Positions 36,071-46,014 of a stretch of 48,747 nt of DNA are shown here, in pieces; positions within the stretch are counted from its first letter, which is position 1; every line of letters begins with the position of its first letter. The notes beneath the pieces are model-generated. The model saw only the letters and a list, made by a program, of their open reading frames with translations, ran no database searches and was not told the DNA's origin. The stretch is from an uncultured Methylophilaceae bacterium. GTDB taxonomy: Bacteria; Pseudomonadota; Gammaproteobacteria; Burkholderiales; Methylophilaceae. The stretch is from contig CAIULB010000024.1 in NCBI GenBank assembly GCA_903899965.1, positions 1 through 48,747 on the forward strand, given 5' to 3'. The position numbers and the translations under genes are program-made.

Positions 36071-37351
36071 ATGAATAAAAATCAAATCAAACCCATCATT
36101 CTAGCTAGCTTAATGGCGCTAACTGTGAGCGGTTGCGACTCCATTCCGTTCATGAACAACACGCCAGATTACAAGGGCGCAGGGCGTTCAAGGCCGCTAG
36201 AAGTTCCTCCGGATTTGACTTCAATTTCATCAAACGATACTTACACTGTGCCAGGTGGCTCAACAACTTACTCTGAGTTCAGCCAAGGTCAAGAAAACCC
36301 TGCTGAGAAAGAAAAGATTTTACCGACTCCTGATAGCGTGCATTTAGAACGTGCTGGCTCACAACGCTGGCTAGTAGTTCAAGCACCACCTGAAAAGATC
36401 TGGCCTGTGATTCGTGAGTTCTGGGCTGAGCTTGGCTTTGCTGTTCGCGTTGAAAATTCAGATACAGGCGTTATGGAAACTGAATGGGTCGATCCAAGCA
36501 GCTTAACTAAAGATGATAAAGGCAATTACTTGGACAAATTCCAAGGCTGGTTAGATAGACTAAACACACTTGCCAATCGCCAAAAATTCCGCACACGTCT
36601 GGATCGTGGCGAAAGCGAAGGCACAACTGAAATCTACATGAGTCACCGTGCAGTTTCAGACACACCAGATGATGGCAAGGTAAAAGTTCGCAATAGATTA
36701 GGTGAGTTTGACACTGGTTATGCACCACAAAATCAAGCAAGAACGATTGCAGAAAAAGAACGTGCTGATGCTGAAGATTTGGATGCAGAATTGCTTCGCC
36801 GTCTAATGGTGAGACTCGGTGTTGAAGATCAAAAATCTCGTAGTATTATGGGAAACAGCAACACACAACTTCGCGCTTCATTAAGCAAAGCAACCAACGG
36901 GACATTCACGTTGGCAGTAAATGATGAATTCGACCGCGCATGGCGCCGTGTGGGCCTAGCGCTAGACCGCGTTGGTTTTGTTGTAGAAGACAAGAACCGC
37001 TCTAACGGCGTTTACTTTGTTCGTTACACAGATGTGGATATCGACACATCGCCTAAAGACAAAAAAGGCTTGCTCGACAACTTGAAGTTCTGGGGTGATG
37101 ACAAGAAAGAAGAGAAAAAACCTGAGCCAGCTGTAGAAGCTAAAAAAGATGAATCTTCACTTTCAGAAAAACTCAAGTTCTGGAAACCAGCTGAGAAGAA
37201 TACGGTTGACCCATCAAAACAATACCGTGTAAAAGTTGAAGAAAATGCGGATGGCGGCTCCAAAGTGACGATTGTTGATAAAGAAGGTAACGTCAATAAA
37301 TCAAGCACGGCTAACGTCATTATCAACTTGCTTTACGAGCAACTAAAATAA
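36071..37351 (+). CDS. bamC: Outer membrane assembly lipoprotein BamC
   Basis: This 426-residue lipoprotein is the BAM complex accessory subunit. The lipobox LTVSGC puts the lipidated Cys at 22, followed by the flexible BamD-binding segment including PLEVPPDLTSIS. Two helix-grip domains follow; the first includes RWLVVQAPPEKIWPVIREFW and the second begins near residue 280. It is longer than E. coli BamC (344 residues), mainly through a Lys/Glu-rich insertion with repeated LKFW motifs at about 340-380. The chosen ATG at 36071 yields a proper signal peptide. Confidence 0.93.
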   Translation: MNKNQIKPIILASLMALTVSGCDSIPFMNNTPDYKGAGRSRPLEVPPDLTSISSNDTYTVPGGSTTYSEFSQGQENPAEKEKILPTPDSVHLERAGSQRWLVVQAPPEKIWPVIREFWAELGFAVRVENSDTGVMETEWVDPSSLTKDDKGNYLDKFQGWLDRLNTLANRQKFRTRLDRGESEGTTEIYMSHRAVSDTPDDGKVKVRNRLGEFDTGYAPQNQARTIAEKERADAEDLDAELLRRLMVRLGVEDQKSRSIMGNSNTQLRASLSKATNGTFTLAVNDEFDRAWRRVGLALDRVGFVVEDKNRSNGVYFVRYTDVDIDTSPKDKKGLLDNLKFWGDDKKEEKKPEPAVEAKKDESSLSEKLKFWKPAEKNTVDPSKQYRVKVEENADGGSKVTIVDKEGNVNKSSTANVIINLLYEQLK

Positions 37352-37367
37352 TCCACACTGCACATTC

Positions 37368-38135
37368 ATGAGGTTTTCCTCAATCGGCAGCGGTAGTGCT
37401 GGCAATGGTCTGGTTGTTGAGCAATCATCAACCAGACTCTTGTTAGACTGTGGTTTTGGCTTACGAGATACTGAACAGCGACTCGCACGCATCGGCCTTT
37501 CCCCAGACCAACTCACAGGCATCTTAATCACTCACGAACACGAAGACCACGCTGGTGGCGTATTTAAACTTGCACGTAAATACCGCATGCCCGTTTGGCT
37601 GACGCATGGCACACTCAAAATGATTGAGCGGATTTTACCTACTGAACCACTTGATTTACGCATTATTGATAGTCACAGTAAATTTAATATCAACGAAATC
37701 GAAGTCACGCCCTTCCCTGTTCCTCACGACGCTCGAGAACCTGTGCAATACACTTTTTCAAATGGCGATAAAAAACTGGGCGTATTAACCGATACAGGTT
37801 GCTCCACACCTCACATACAAGAAATGTTGAATGGATGTCACGGTCTCATGCTCGAGTGTAATCACGATATCGACATGCTCATGAATGGCATCTATCCAAT
37901 GTCACTCAAGCAACGCGTGAGTGGGCGGTTAGGTCACCTAGACAACAAAAGCGCTGCTGGCATATTAAGCAAACTTGATAACGGCCATCTCAAGCATATT
38001 GTTGCAGCGCACTTAAGCGAGAAAAATAATAGGCCAGAGTTAGCCATTAATGCACTGAGTAGCGCATTAAATTGTGAGAGAGATTGGATAAGCATCGCCA
38101 GCCAAGAAACAGGCTTCAACTGGAGAGAGATTTAA
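37368..38135 (+). CDS. MBL-fold metallo-hydrolase (YycJ/WalJ-like)
   Basis: This 255-residue protein starts MRFSSIGSGSAGNGLVVE and has the metal-binding motif THEHEDHAGG, then PVPHDAREPVQY, VLTDTG and AAHLSEKNNRPELA. This pattern matches the YycJ/WalJ-like branch of the metallo-beta-lactamase superfamily, which includes putative exonucleases. It is third in a dapA-bamC-MBL unit (16-base gap) and is followed by a strong terminator. Substrate is not known. Confidence 0.9.
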   Translation: MRFSSIGSGSAGNGLVVEQSSTRLLLDCGFGLRDTEQRLARIGLSPDQLTGILITHEHEDHAGGVFKLARKYRMPVWLTHGTLKMIERILPTEPLDLRIIDSHSKFNINEIEVTPFPVPHDAREPVQYTFSNGDKKLGVLTDTGCSTPHIQEMLNGCHGLMLECNHDIDMLMNGIYPMSLKQRVSGRLGHLDNKSAAGILSKLDNGHLKHIVAAHLSEKNNRPELAINALSSALNCERDWISIASQETGFNWREI

Positions 38136-38178
38136 TCGGGAGTTACATTTAAGTTGCGAATGCATAAACGATAGCCAT

Positions 38179-38208
38179 AAAAAAGCCGACCAAAAGTCGG
38201 CTTTTTTA
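38179..38208. terminator. Bidirectional rho-independent terminator
   Basis: AAAAAAGCCGAC, loop CAAAA, GTCGGCTTTTTT. It ends the dapA-bamC-MBL unit and also faces the convergent small lipoprotein gene. Confidence 0.95.
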
Positions 38209-38249
38209 TTGAGTTTAAACTAGCGAACTAGCTTTAGACTCGTACTGAA

Positions 38250-38426
38250 TTACTTAGCTTCAGCAGCTGGAGCAGCTTCTGCAGGAGCAGCAGGAGCAGC
38301 ATCAGCTGGAGCAGCATCAGCTGGAGCAGCTTCAGCAGCAGGAGCAGCAGGAGCAGCTTCTTCTTTTTGACCACAAGCAGTTAAAGCAAGAGCTAACAAA
38401 GCAGCAAGGATAGCAGAACGTGTCAT
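38250..38426 (-). CDS. Small Ala/Pro-rich lipoprotein (58 aa)
   Basis: This is a 58-residue precursor with the signal peptide MTRSAILAALLALALTAC; the lipobox LTAC places the lipidated Cys at 18. The mature part is almost entirely Ala, Pro, Glu and Asp in short repeats (APADAAPADAAPAAPAE), mirrored by repeats of GCAGCATCAGCTGGA-like DNA. The longer frame to 38471 would lack a signal peptide. An AAGGGAATTTAA site precedes the chosen ATG. Similar tiny lipoproteins are common, but no function is known; a surface spacer or periplasmic tether is conceivable. Confidence 0.75.
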   Translation of the reverse strand: MTRSAILAALLALALTACGQKEEAAPAAPAAEAAPADAAPADAAPAAPAEAAPAAEAK

Positions 38427-38617
38427 TTTAAATTCCCTTAACATATATAAAAAAATAAACCAGTACGGCACATATATGCACCGAGTGAGAAAATTTTAAC
38501 AGCATCCCTTAAAAAAAACACTACTTTTTTAACAATTAATGGCGATTTAATTGAGCAGATGTGATATTTCTGCAAAATTTTATTAGGCAGCAATTCGTTT
38601 AATCGTAATTTCGACAA

Positions 38618-39778
38618 TTATTGTGAAAATATAATACAGCCGGCCAAATACCAATCATGCATAAGCGCCACAAAATCTTCACTGAACTTAGATGGCAGAG
38701 ACAAATCTTCCGCAGATAATAGTCGACAATCGGCCAAAGTAATCATGAGTGATTCATTATCAGCAACAAAATTTACAGCCTCGCCATTTAGATAATAGTT
38801 GTTAGCCACCTTCAATAACTGACTCTTAAAGCTCAATTGAATGCCATGAAGCTTCATGCGTTTCTCAATAGCCTGCAAAGTTATATTCTTAGGTGCATCA
38901 AATACAATGTGCGATTTAGGCTCTGATAGATACAGCCCTAAAAAGTCGGCCACATCAGCATCGTTCCATTTCAACCCGTTCAAAATAGATGTCACTTGCT
39001 TAACCATGCTGCCGCCTATTTCTGCAGGATGCTCTTGCAATGCCAAATCAGGGTCTGCATACATTCCTGATAGCGTGCGATTTTCCTGCAAATAATTCAA
39101 AAATTCAGCCGCTAACTCTTGCGCTGAAGGTGCTCTAAAACCAATTGAGTAAGTCATGCAATCGCCAATTGCAACACCCCAATGCGCCACATGTGGCGGC
39201 AGGTAAAGCATATCACCCGCTGACAACGTAAATTCTTGCTCAGTCTTAAAGTTCTGCAGAATACGGAGAGGCGCCCCCTCTACCAAACTCAAATCTTCTT
39301 GTTCGCTAATGCGCCATAAGCGCTGCCCACAGCCTTGTAATAAGAACACATCATAAGAGTCGAAATGTGGGCCAACACCACCACCATCTGGTGCGTAACT
39401 CACCATCAAATCGTCTAAACGTGCGAAGGGAATAAAGTTGAACTGCTGCAACACATCATTCGCCTCTTGCAAATGATGATTCACACTTTGCACCAGCAAG
39501 GTCCAATCTCGTTCAGGCAGTTTCGCAAATCGCTTCTCAGCAAAAGGGCCCTGCTCTAACTTCCATTGTTTTTTTACATAAGAGATTAAGCGCGACTGCA
39601 CATCCTCTTCACAGGCCAAGCCCGCCAATTCATTAGGGGTTAAGAAACCTTCAAACTCCGGGATTGCACCTCGAATTAACAAAGGTTTTTTATGCCAATA
39701 ATCTTTAAGAAAGGTTTCGGCGCTAATTCCACCAAGCAAAGTGATGGGCTCTGAATGTCGATTTAGATTTTTTTTCAT
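38618..39778 (-). CDS. roxA: JmjC-type ribosomal oxygenase RoxA (YcfD family)
   Basis: This 386-residue 2-oxoglutarate/Fe(II) oxygenase belongs to the cupin_4 family, which hydroxylates an arginine of ribosomal protein uL16. The metal-binding triad is visible as GPHFDSYDVFLLQ (His-x-Asp) and HVAHWGVAIG (His). KKPLLIRGAIPEF near the N terminus and DMLYLPPHVAHWG are family hallmarks. The frame extends 11 codons further upstream; the ATG at 39778 gives a normal N terminus. It is divergent from slyD. Confidence 0.9.
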   Translation of the reverse strand: MKKNLNRHSEPITLLGGISAETFLKDYWHKKPLLIRGAIPEFEGFLTPNELAGLACEEDVQSRLISYVKKQWKLEQGPFAEKRFAKLPERDWTLLVQSVNHHLQEANDVLQQFNFIPFARLDDLMVSYAPDGGGVGPHFDSYDVFLLQGCGQRLWRISEQEDLSLVEGAPLRILQNFKTEQEFTLSAGDMLYLPPHVAHWGVAIGDCMTYSIGFRAPSAQELAAEFLNYLQENRTLSGMYADPDLALQEHPAEIGGSMVKQVTSILNGLKWNDADVADFLGLYLSEPKSHIVFDAPKNITLQAIEKRMKLHGIQLSFKSQLLKVANNYYLNGEAVNFVADNESLMITLADCRLLSAEDLSLPSKFSEDFVALMHDWYLAGCIIFSQ

Positions 39779-39861
39779 GTTTGTATGATAGCGCATAGCG
39801 ATATCCAACAAGAAATCAGGTAAAATTTCATGCTAATTTTTTCCATTTGAAAGAAACCATC

Positions 39862-40341
39862 ATGCAAATCGCCATGAACACCGTAGTATCGATGACTTAT
39901 GAACTCCGCGACAGCGAAGGTAACGTGCTTGAATCAAGCGCAGATCCTGTTAGCTACTTACACGGTGGTTATGACAATATTTTCCCACGTGTTGAAGAGG
40001 AACTTCATGGCAAAGCAGTTGGCGACTCAGTTGAAATCTCACTAGAGCCAGCGGATGCTTTTGGTGACTACGATGAAACATTGGTTCAAATGGAACCTAT
40101 CGCAGCATTCCCAAGCAAGGACTTAAAAGTCGGCATGCAATTTGAAGGGGAAGACGAAACTGGTGATGTAATTCTATACACCATCACCAACATTGATGAC
40201 GGCAAAGTAGTTGTAGATGGCAACCACCCTTGGGCTGGCGAACGCGTCCTATTTAAAGCTACTGTGACTGGTGTGCGTAAGGCGGTTGAAGAGGAAGTCG
40301 CCCACGGCCACGTGCATGGCGCTGGCGGTCATCACCACTAA
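39862..40341 (+). CDS. slyD: FKBP-type peptidyl-prolyl isomerase SlyD
   Basis: This 159-residue FKBP protein has an inserted IF chaperone domain. The FKBP part includes TYELRDSEGNVLESS and the hallmark VDGNHPWAGERVLFKATV; the C-terminal His-rich tail (HGHVHGAGGHHH) is a short version of the nickel-binding tail of SlyD. The open frame includes an upstream TTG; the ATG at 39862 gives the usual MQIAMNTVVSM N terminus. A palindromic terminator follows. Confidence 0.94.
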   Translation: MQIAMNTVVSMTYELRDSEGNVLESSADPVSYLHGGYDNIFPRVEEELHGKAVGDSVEISLEPADAFGDYDETLVQMEPIAAFPSKDLKVGMQFEGEDETGDVILYTITNIDDGKVVVDGNHPWAGERVLFKATVTGVRKAVEEEVAHGHVHGAGGHHH

Positions 40342-40357
40342 GCTGTTATTGCTGATA

Positions 40358-40388
40358 CAAAAAGCACCATCTAGATGGTGCTTTTTTA
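40358..40388. terminator. Bidirectional rho-independent terminator
   Basis: A-tract, then the palindrome AGCACCATCTAGATGGTGCT, then a T-tract. It separates convergent slyD and mutS, serving both. Confidence 0.93.
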
Positions 40389-40403
40389 TTGCCTACTAAT
40401 TAC

Positions 40404-42962
40404 TTACAGTAAACTTTTTAGCTTATACAAGGCCTCAAGCGCCTGTTTGGGCGTTAAGTCGTCAGGGTCTAAAATCTCCAGCTCACTCACCACTGGATGC
40501 AATGGTGCCTCAGGCACATCATCTGCCACAAACATATCCACCTGCGGGCCAGCATCAACATTTTGCTTCTCAAGCTGGGTAAGTTTGCGCTTAGCTGAAG
40601 CCACAACACTCTTTGGAATACCAGCAAGCGCAGCCACCTGTAAACCATAACTTTGGTTTGCTGCGCCCTCTTGCACGCTGTGTAAAAACACAATGCCATT
40701 ACCATGTTCAGCGGCATCTAAATGCACATTGGCTACCTGCTTAAATTCCTCAACCAATCTAGTCAGCTCAAAGTAATGCGTTGCAAAAAGCGTGTAGCTA
40801 CGATTCTTTTCAAGCAACTGTTTGGCACATGCCCAAGCCAAACTTAAGCCATCAAAGGTGGATGTACCTCGGCCGATTTCATCCAGCAAGACCAAACTAT
40901 TCGCTGTTGCATTATTCAGAATATTCGCAGTTTCTGTCATCTCCACCATAAAGGTAGAGCGACCACCCGCCAAGTCATCCGAAGCGCCAATTCGGGTAAA
41001 TATTCGATCTATCTTGCCGATTTTTGCTGACTGCGCGGGAACAAAACAGCCACAATGCGCGAGCAATACTATCAGCGCTGTTTGACGCATAAATGTGGAT
41101 TTACCACCCATATTCGGGCCAGTAATCAGTAACAATTGTCGACAAGGGGAAAGCGCAACATCGTTAGCAATAAAGGGCTGAGCTATCTGCTCCACCACAG
41201 GATGACGACCACCCACAATATTGATGCCGTCCTCACTCACAAATTCAGGCGCCACATATTTAAGCGACTGCGCTCGCTCGGCAAATGTGCTTAATACATC
41301 AAGCTGAGCGACCGCCACAGCATTGGCTTGAAGGGCATTAATTTCTGGCGCTAATTGATCAAGCACCAGTTCATATAGCATTTTTTCGCGCGCTAAAGCG
41401 CGGTCATTGGCTGAAAGCACTTTGTCTTCAAAGGCTTTTAATTCGGGCGTGATAAAACGTTCAGCATTTTTAAGCGTTTGGCGACGGCGATATTCCGCAG
41501 GCGCATTTTCAGCTTGTGCGCGACTAATTTCAATATAGAAGCCATGCACGCTGTTGTATTCCACTTTCAAATTCGCAAGCCCACTTCGCTCTCGCTCTTC
41601 CGCCTCGTATTTCAGCAAGAAATCGCCACAATTCGCTTGCATACCACGGAGCTCATCCAACTCTCCATCATAACCATCAGCAATCACGCCACCTTCCCTC
41701 AGTACACTGGATGGCTCTTGCTGAATCGCCTGCACAAGCAGATGTAACGCACCTTGTGGCACGTTTAATTGCTGAGTAACTTGTCTTACTAAATCAGCCT
41801 CAACATTATTCAGCGAAGCTTGCAAAGCAGGCAATTGTGCCAAGCTATCACGCAATGCTGATAAATCTCTTGGTCGTGCTGTTCTGAGTGCCACCCGGGT
41901 GGTAATGCGCTCAATATCGCCAATATTCCTTAAGGCATCACGAATCACTCTTTCATCTAGTTTCATCAACGCTGAAACAGCATTGTGACGTGCCGAAACC
42001 GTATTTAAATCACGTAATGGATGATGCAACCAATAACGCAGCAAACGTGCCCCCATTGGGGTTTGTGTGGTGTTAAGAAGTGAATATAAGGTTGGTGATA
42101 CTTCGCCACGAATGGTTTGGTCAATTTCTAGATTACGACGCGTTGCACCATCTAATTGCACAAACTGACAGGACTGCTCAACGCTTAAACCATTGATATG
42201 AGGCAATGTGGTTCGCTGGGTATGCTTCACGTAGTCTAGCAAAGCTCCTGCAGCGGCGATTGCCAAAGTTAAATCTGCACAGCCGTAGCCATCTAAATCA
42301 TGGGTATTAAATTGTTTGGTGAGAAGTGTTTTAGCTGAATCCAAATCAAACTGCCAAGCGCTTAAACGCTTTTTGGAGCAAGCCGCATGATGAACCGCAA
42401 TATGATTCACATTATCTGCAAACAACAATTCTGCTGGAGCGATTCTCTCTAATTCCTGTGCTAATAAGCCGGGGGCAATTTCGCTCAAGATTAAATCACC
42501 AGACGCTAAATTAATGCGTGCCAGGCCAACCAAGCCTTCGCCAAAACAAAGCGCTAATAACCAATTATCTCTAGTATCATCGAGTAAAGCGCTATCGGTA
42601 AGCGTGCCTGGCGTGAGGATTCTGACTACTTGCCTTTCAACGAGGCCCTTACTTTTAGCTGGATCGCCTATCTGCTCGCAAATCGCGACAGCCTCCCCCA
42701 TTTTGGTGAGTTTGGCTAAATACTGTTCAGCCGCATGATATGGCACACCTGCCATTTTGATAGGCTCACCATTATGGGTACCGCGCTTGGTCAGCGTAAT
42801 CCCTAACAGCCGCGATGACTTTTCAGCGTCTTCAAAAAATAGCTCGTAAAAATCTCCCATGCGGTAAAACACGAGCATATCGGGATGCTGGGCTTTCACA
42901 GCAAGATACTGACGCATAAACGGCGTGAGATTATCTTTTTCGGGGCTAGTTTTATCGGTCAT
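40404..42962 (-). CDS. mutS: DNA mismatch repair protein MutS
   Basis: This 852-residue mismatch-recognition ATPase has the N-terminal mismatch-binding motif [15 protein letters not shown] with the intercalating Phe (about 34-48), the connector and lever domains, Walker [14 protein letters not shown] (about 613-625), Walker [17 protein letters not shown], and a short C-terminal tetramerisation tail. Length is that of E. coli MutS. It is monocistronic on the minus strand. Confidence 0.98.
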   Translation of the reverse strand: MTDKTSPEKDNLTPFMRQYLAVKAQHPDMLVFYRMGDFYELFFEDAEKSSRLLGITLTKRGTHNGEPIKMAGVPYHAAEQYLAKLTKMGEAVAICEQIGDPAKSKGLVERQVVRILTPGTLTDSALLDDTRDNWLLALCFGEGLVGLARINLASGDLILSEIAPGLLAQELERIAPAELLFADNVNHIAVHHAACSKKRLSAWQFDLDSAKTLLTKQFNTHDLDGYGCADLTLAIAAAGALLDYVKHTQRTTLPHINGLSVEQSCQFVQLDGATRRNLEIDQTIRGEVSPTLYSLLNTTQTPMGARLLRYWLHHPLRDLNTVSARHNAVSALMKLDERVIRDALRNIGDIERITTRVALRTARPRDLSALRDSLAQLPALQASLNNVEADLVRQVTQQLNVPQGALHLLVQAIQQEPSSVLREGGVIADGYDGELDELRGMQANCGDFLLKYEAEERERSGLANLKVEYNSVHGFYIEISRAQAENAPAEYRRRQTLKNAERFITPELKAFEDKVLSANDRALAREKMLYELVLDQLAPEINALQANAVAVAQLDVLSTFAERAQSLKYVAPEFVSEDGINIVGGRHPVVEQIAQPFIANDVALSPCRQLLLITGPNMGGKSTFMRQTALIVLLAHCGCFVPAQSAKIGKIDRIFTRIGASDDLAGGRSTFMVEMTETANILNNATANSLVLLDEIGRGTSTFDGLSLAWACAKQLLEKNRSYTLFATHYFELTRLVEEFKQVANVHLDAAEHGNGIVFLHSVQEGAANQSYGLQVAALAGIPKSVVASAKRKLTQLEKQNVDAGPQVDMFVADDVPEAPLHPVVSELEILDPDDLTPKQALEALYKLKSLL

Positions 42963-43096
42963 AAATTCATTTGCACCACATCAAGAATCATTCATGTAGC
43001 TTGTTATTATTTGTGCTTGAAAGTGTCATTTTATCGTAAGATGCCATCTAACATGTTTGATTTATGGTTGATTTAAAAGCTACGCAATATCTAAAT

Positions 43097-43447
43097 ATGA
43101 AAACGCCCGGCCTTGTCCTTTTTCTATTAGCGTTCAGCTCAGCTGCAAAAGCTGAGAATGCTAATTACTATTGCGAAGGTGAAACCACTAGCACCATAGG
43201 CAATGGGCCACATGTGGAAGAAGTTGATACCAAAACTTACTCAATGGTAGGTAACGAAATAGAGCTTTACTCAGAAAAAGTAAAATGCGACGTGGATCAG
43301 AAAGCGATTCATTGTCACAGCAAAAAATTCAACCGCACCCTGGAAATCAACAAAGCCACTGGATACGCCAGCGATACTTACGATATTTTCAAAAACGGAA
43401 AACCACACGCTAAAATTGAATTTATTGGCATGTGTGAAGCCTACTAA
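43097..43447 (+). CDS. Unrecognised secreted protein (116 aa)
   Basis: I do not recognise a family. The frame starting at 43097 gives a clean signal peptide (MKTPGLVLFLLAFSSAAKA, cut near AKA-EN). The mature part of about 97 residues is polar with four cysteines (YYCEG, KCDV, HCHS, MCEAY), which could form two disulfides in the periplasm. An upstream ATG (43064) would spoil the signal peptide; neither start has a strong ribosome-binding site. It is followed 38 bases later by another secreted protein on the same strand. Confidence 0.6.
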   Translation: MKTPGLVLFLLAFSSAAKAENANYYCEGETTSTIGNGPHVEEVDTKTYSMVGNEIELYSEKVKCDVDQKAIHCHSKKFNRTLEINKATGYASDTYDIFKNGKPHAKIEFIGMCEAY

Positions 43448-43485
43448 CATAAGCTCATCTAATGGTTTTTAAAAGGACTATATCA

Positions 43486-43905
43486 ATGAAATGCTTATGG
43501 CTCACTCCTTTGTTTTTTGTATGGTTAAGCGCAAGCGCTCAAAGCGCTTTTACCGGCACAAACTTCAGCGGGATTTATGATTGCACAGGCCAAGATAACA
43601 GCGAAGGCGCTTACACAGGCAAGGTCACAATTCACTTAGTAAAAGAAAAAAGCGCTGGGGAGTATGGCGCTTATCAATTCAAGCTAGAAGTGCCGGGCTT
43701 TGGCGCATACCCTGGGCATGCCGCAGCACGCAAAAACAACATGGCGATTTACTTTGCCAACACAGACGCAAGCACCAAAGACTTTGGTACTGGTATTGCA
43801 AATTTTTCCAAAAACAAGGCTGGAAAATGGTCCTTCAAAAAGTTCTATTACGAACCTGAATTTAAAGGTGGTAACTTCGGCATCGAAACCTGCACTGCCC
43901 GTTAA
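43486..43905 (+). CDS. Unrecognised secreted protein (139 aa)
   Basis: I do not recognise a family. The signal peptide MKCLWLTPLFFVWLSASAQS is followed by TNFSGIYDCTGQDNSEGAYTG and a beta-rich, Gly-rich body ending GIETCTAR. Two cysteines, one near each end of the mature chain, suggest a closing disulfide. AAAAGGA lies 9 bases before the ATG at 43486, which supports this start over the upstream frame start at 43462. With the preceding gene it forms a small pair of exported orphans between mutS and a DUF2721 gene. Confidence 0.75.
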   Translation: MKCLWLTPLFFVWLSASAQSAFTGTNFSGIYDCTGQDNSEGAYTGKVTIHLVKEKSAGEYGAYQFKLEVPGFGAYPGHAAARKNNMAIYFANTDASTKDFGTGIANFSKNKAGKWSFKKFYYEPEFKGGNFGIETCTAR

Positions 43906-43917
43906 AGAAAACCCACC

Positions 43918-44367
43918 TCAACGAAGTCTAGTTTGCCTCTCGGAAGTGATATTTTCTTGTGCCGCTAAGACAATCTCACGCAAAAAACACAACAAGCCTA
44001 TAGTGAGTGAAAACATCGCTGTAATAAAGGCGATCAGCACAAAGTGAGGTAAATTAACCTTTAACTCTGCACTAATAAATACTGATGCAATCGACAACGC
44101 AACACACAAGCCCGCAAAAATAAATAAGCCAACTGACCAGCGCATCCACATGGTTCGCTTCACAATCACATTCAGCTCGTCCAGATATTTGTAAAACTGC
44201 TCGTCATTCATCGCGTTAATCACACGCGCGCGATCAATGGAACGCCCTAGACGATTAACCAAAACCCCGAGAATTGAGCCTATGCCTGTTAACAAAAATA
44301 CGGGCGCAACGGCATCTCGAATCGCTAGTGATACATCACGAATATCAGTAGGTGTAGGCAATATCAT
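43918..44367 (-). CDS. DUF2721 family membrane protein
   Basis: This 149-residue protein has three hydrophobic helices (about 20-37, 76-97 and 109-131). The N-terminal segment DAVAPVFLLTGIGSILGVLVNRLGR-like and RARVIN match DUF2721, a family of small inner-membrane proteins of unknown function. It lies 17 bases downstream of the Anbu gene and may be the end of that operon. Its 3' end nearly meets the convergent secreted-protein gene. Confidence 0.85.
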   Translation of the reverse strand: MILPTPTDIRDVSLAIRDAVAPVFLLTGIGSILGVLVNRLGRSIDRARVINAMNDEQFYKYLDELNVIVKRTMWMRWSVGLFIFAGLCVALSIASVFISAELKVNLPHFVLIAFITAMFSLTIGLLCFLREIVLAAQENITSERQTRLR

Positions 44368-44384
44368 TTAATCAAACCCCATGC

Positions 44385-45113
44385 TTAGCACCAATCCGGA
44401 TTTTGAATTTGGTGGAATACGCTTTTAAGGCCTTCTGACCAAGATTTTCGCACCACAGCATAATATGGGTCATTTTCAGTAATGCGCTGTGAGCAATCCC
44501 CATGAAAGGTGTCTTTGCGATAAAGCATTAAATCAATCGGTGCAGCCACTGAAATATTGCTGCGAATGGTCGAATCAAAAGAAATGAGCAAACACTTAAC
44601 CGCGTCCATCATCTCGGTATCGTGCTTAATCACCCGGTCGATAATGGGTTTGCCGTATTTGGTTTCGCCAATTTGAAAATAAGGCGTTTCACTGCTGGGC
44701 TCAATAAAATTACCTGCGTTGTACACATTAAATAAGCGGGGCTTCTCTCCCTTAATTTGCCCAGCCACAATAATGCTGGCAGAGAAATCCGCATTATGAT
44801 TTTTAAGGTGTTCAGCATCGCGCTCAAAGGCAAAACGCACCTCATCGCCCACCAAACTGGCGGCATCAAATAAGCTAGTTATATTATTAAGATGCGGACC
44901 TTCGTCTTTTTTTATCGCTTCACGCAAGCGATTCACAACTAACTGGGTAATCGCCAAATTTCCTGCCGTAAGCAAGGTAATCATGCGCTCGCCGCGCACT
45001 TCAAAATGATACATTTTGGGGAAGATAGCCACTTGATCCACACCAGCATTGGTGCGAGTATCCGAAGCCAGCACCAAGCCATCATCTAGCAATAGGCCAA
45101 CGCAATAGGTCAT
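44385..45113 (-). CDS. Anbu proteasome-homologue peptidase
   Basis: This 242-residue Ntn-hydrolase is of the Anbu (ancestral beta subunit) type. Removal of Met would expose Thr2 (MTYCVGLLLDDGLVLASDTR), the catalytic N-terminal Thr, and the ASDTRTN motif supplies the next active-site residues. Unlike HslV it has no ATPase partner; Anbu forms open helical or ring assemblies and has shown little proteolytic activity. It occurs in an operon with transglutaminase, alpha-E and ATP-grasp proteins, exactly as here, which suggests a peptide-ligation and processing pathway. Confidence 0.92.
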   Translation of the reverse strand: MTYCVGLLLDDGLVLASDTRTNAGVDQVAIFPKMYHFEVRGERMITLLTAGNLAITQLVVNRLREAIKKDEGPHLNNITSLFDAASLVGDEVRFAFERDAEHLKNHNADFSASIIVAGQIKGEKPRLFNVYNAGNFIEPSSETPYFQIGETKYGKPIIDRVIKHDTEMMDAVKCLLISFDSTIRSNISVAAPIDLMLYRKDTFHGDCSQRITENDPYYAVVRKSWSEGLKSVFHQIQNPDWC

Positions 45114-45141
45114 ACTTTTTTCTCCATCCGACTTTTAATGA

Positions 45142-45975
45142 TTATTGTTGTACTTGTTCAATTTTTTTTTTGATATCACGGGATTGGCCATCAACACTCA
45201 ATTGCCAGACATTTACACCAACACTCATGGTTTCCATGCCCCCACCAACTCGCACACCACTGACAGGGCAAGCATCGTGGTAATCCAATCCCGTTGCCAA
45301 GCGCACGTGTGCGGCATCTGCCAAACAGCGATTTGAAACATCCACACTCACCCAGCCAATGTCATTAATCCAAGCATCCGCCCAAGCGTGGCTTTCAAGC
45401 AAATGCCCATCATCGGTGAACAAATAGCCGCTCACATAGCGTGCTGGAACGCCCAAGCTACGGCAACAAGCGATAAAAATATGGGCATGGTCTTGGCATA
45501 CCCCTGTGCTAGCCTCAAAGGCTTGCGGGGCTGTTGTATAAACACCCGTCGCACCTTTTACATAAGGCACACGCTCAATAATCGCCGCGCTTAGCTTCTC
45601 CAAATCCGCAATTGTTTTTAATGGTCCTAATGGCGTCGCAAAATCTCTAATCTGGGCATCCACTTCTGTGAGCGCTGTGTGTCGCAAAAAGATGGTTAAA
45701 GGAAGTCGCTCTTGATTTGCCACCATAGGCAAGCCTGTTTCCACCTCACCTTTTGCGATGAGTTTAATCTCACTGTGGTTGCCATCCAACACCATGGTAT
45801 GCACCACATTGCCATAGGTATCAAAGTGCTGACTCAGTTGGCCATTGACTGAAATAGCCCAGTTTTTAACGCGTTGCCCAAAACCATCGTGTGGCGTTAA
45901 GCGTAATTGCTGAATACTGTAATTGAGCGGATGGCTATAACTGTATTGGGTGGTGTGTTGAATGCTTAATTGCAT
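45142..45975 (-). CDS. Transglutaminase-like protein of the Anbu operon
   Basis: This 277-residue protein has an N-terminal Bact_transglu_N domain (about 1-80) and a papain-like transglutaminase core. The catalytic Cys160 is in STGVCQDHAHIFIACCRSLG, His196 in LESHAWADAWI and Asp212 in GWVSVDVSN. There is no signal peptide, so it is probably a cytoplasmic amidase, ligase or protease. It lies between the alpha-E and Anbu genes on the same strand. Confidence 0.92.
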   Translation of the reverse strand: MQLSIQHTTQYSYSHPLNYSIQQLRLTPHDGFGQRVKNWAISVNGQLSQHFDTYGNVVHTMVLDGNHSEIKLIAKGEVETGLPMVANQERLPLTIFLRHTALTEVDAQIRDFATPLGPLKTIADLEKLSAAIIERVPYVKGATGVYTTAPQAFEASTGVCQDHAHIFIACCRSLGVPARYVSGYLFTDDGHLLESHAWADAWINDIGWVSVDVSNRCLADAAHVRLATGLDYHDACPVSGVRVGGGMETMSVGVNVWQLSVDGQSRDIKKKIEQVQQ

Positions 45976-46014
45976 AATGTTTAATCAGTCTTTATAAGTA
46001 CTTGTGAATGCAGA

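Noticed and set aside
38250-38350. GCAGCA/GCTGGA-rich stretch as a simple non-coding repeat or CRISPR-like array
   Set aside because: The periodicity comes from Ala/Pro codons of the small lipoprotein; there are no spacers.
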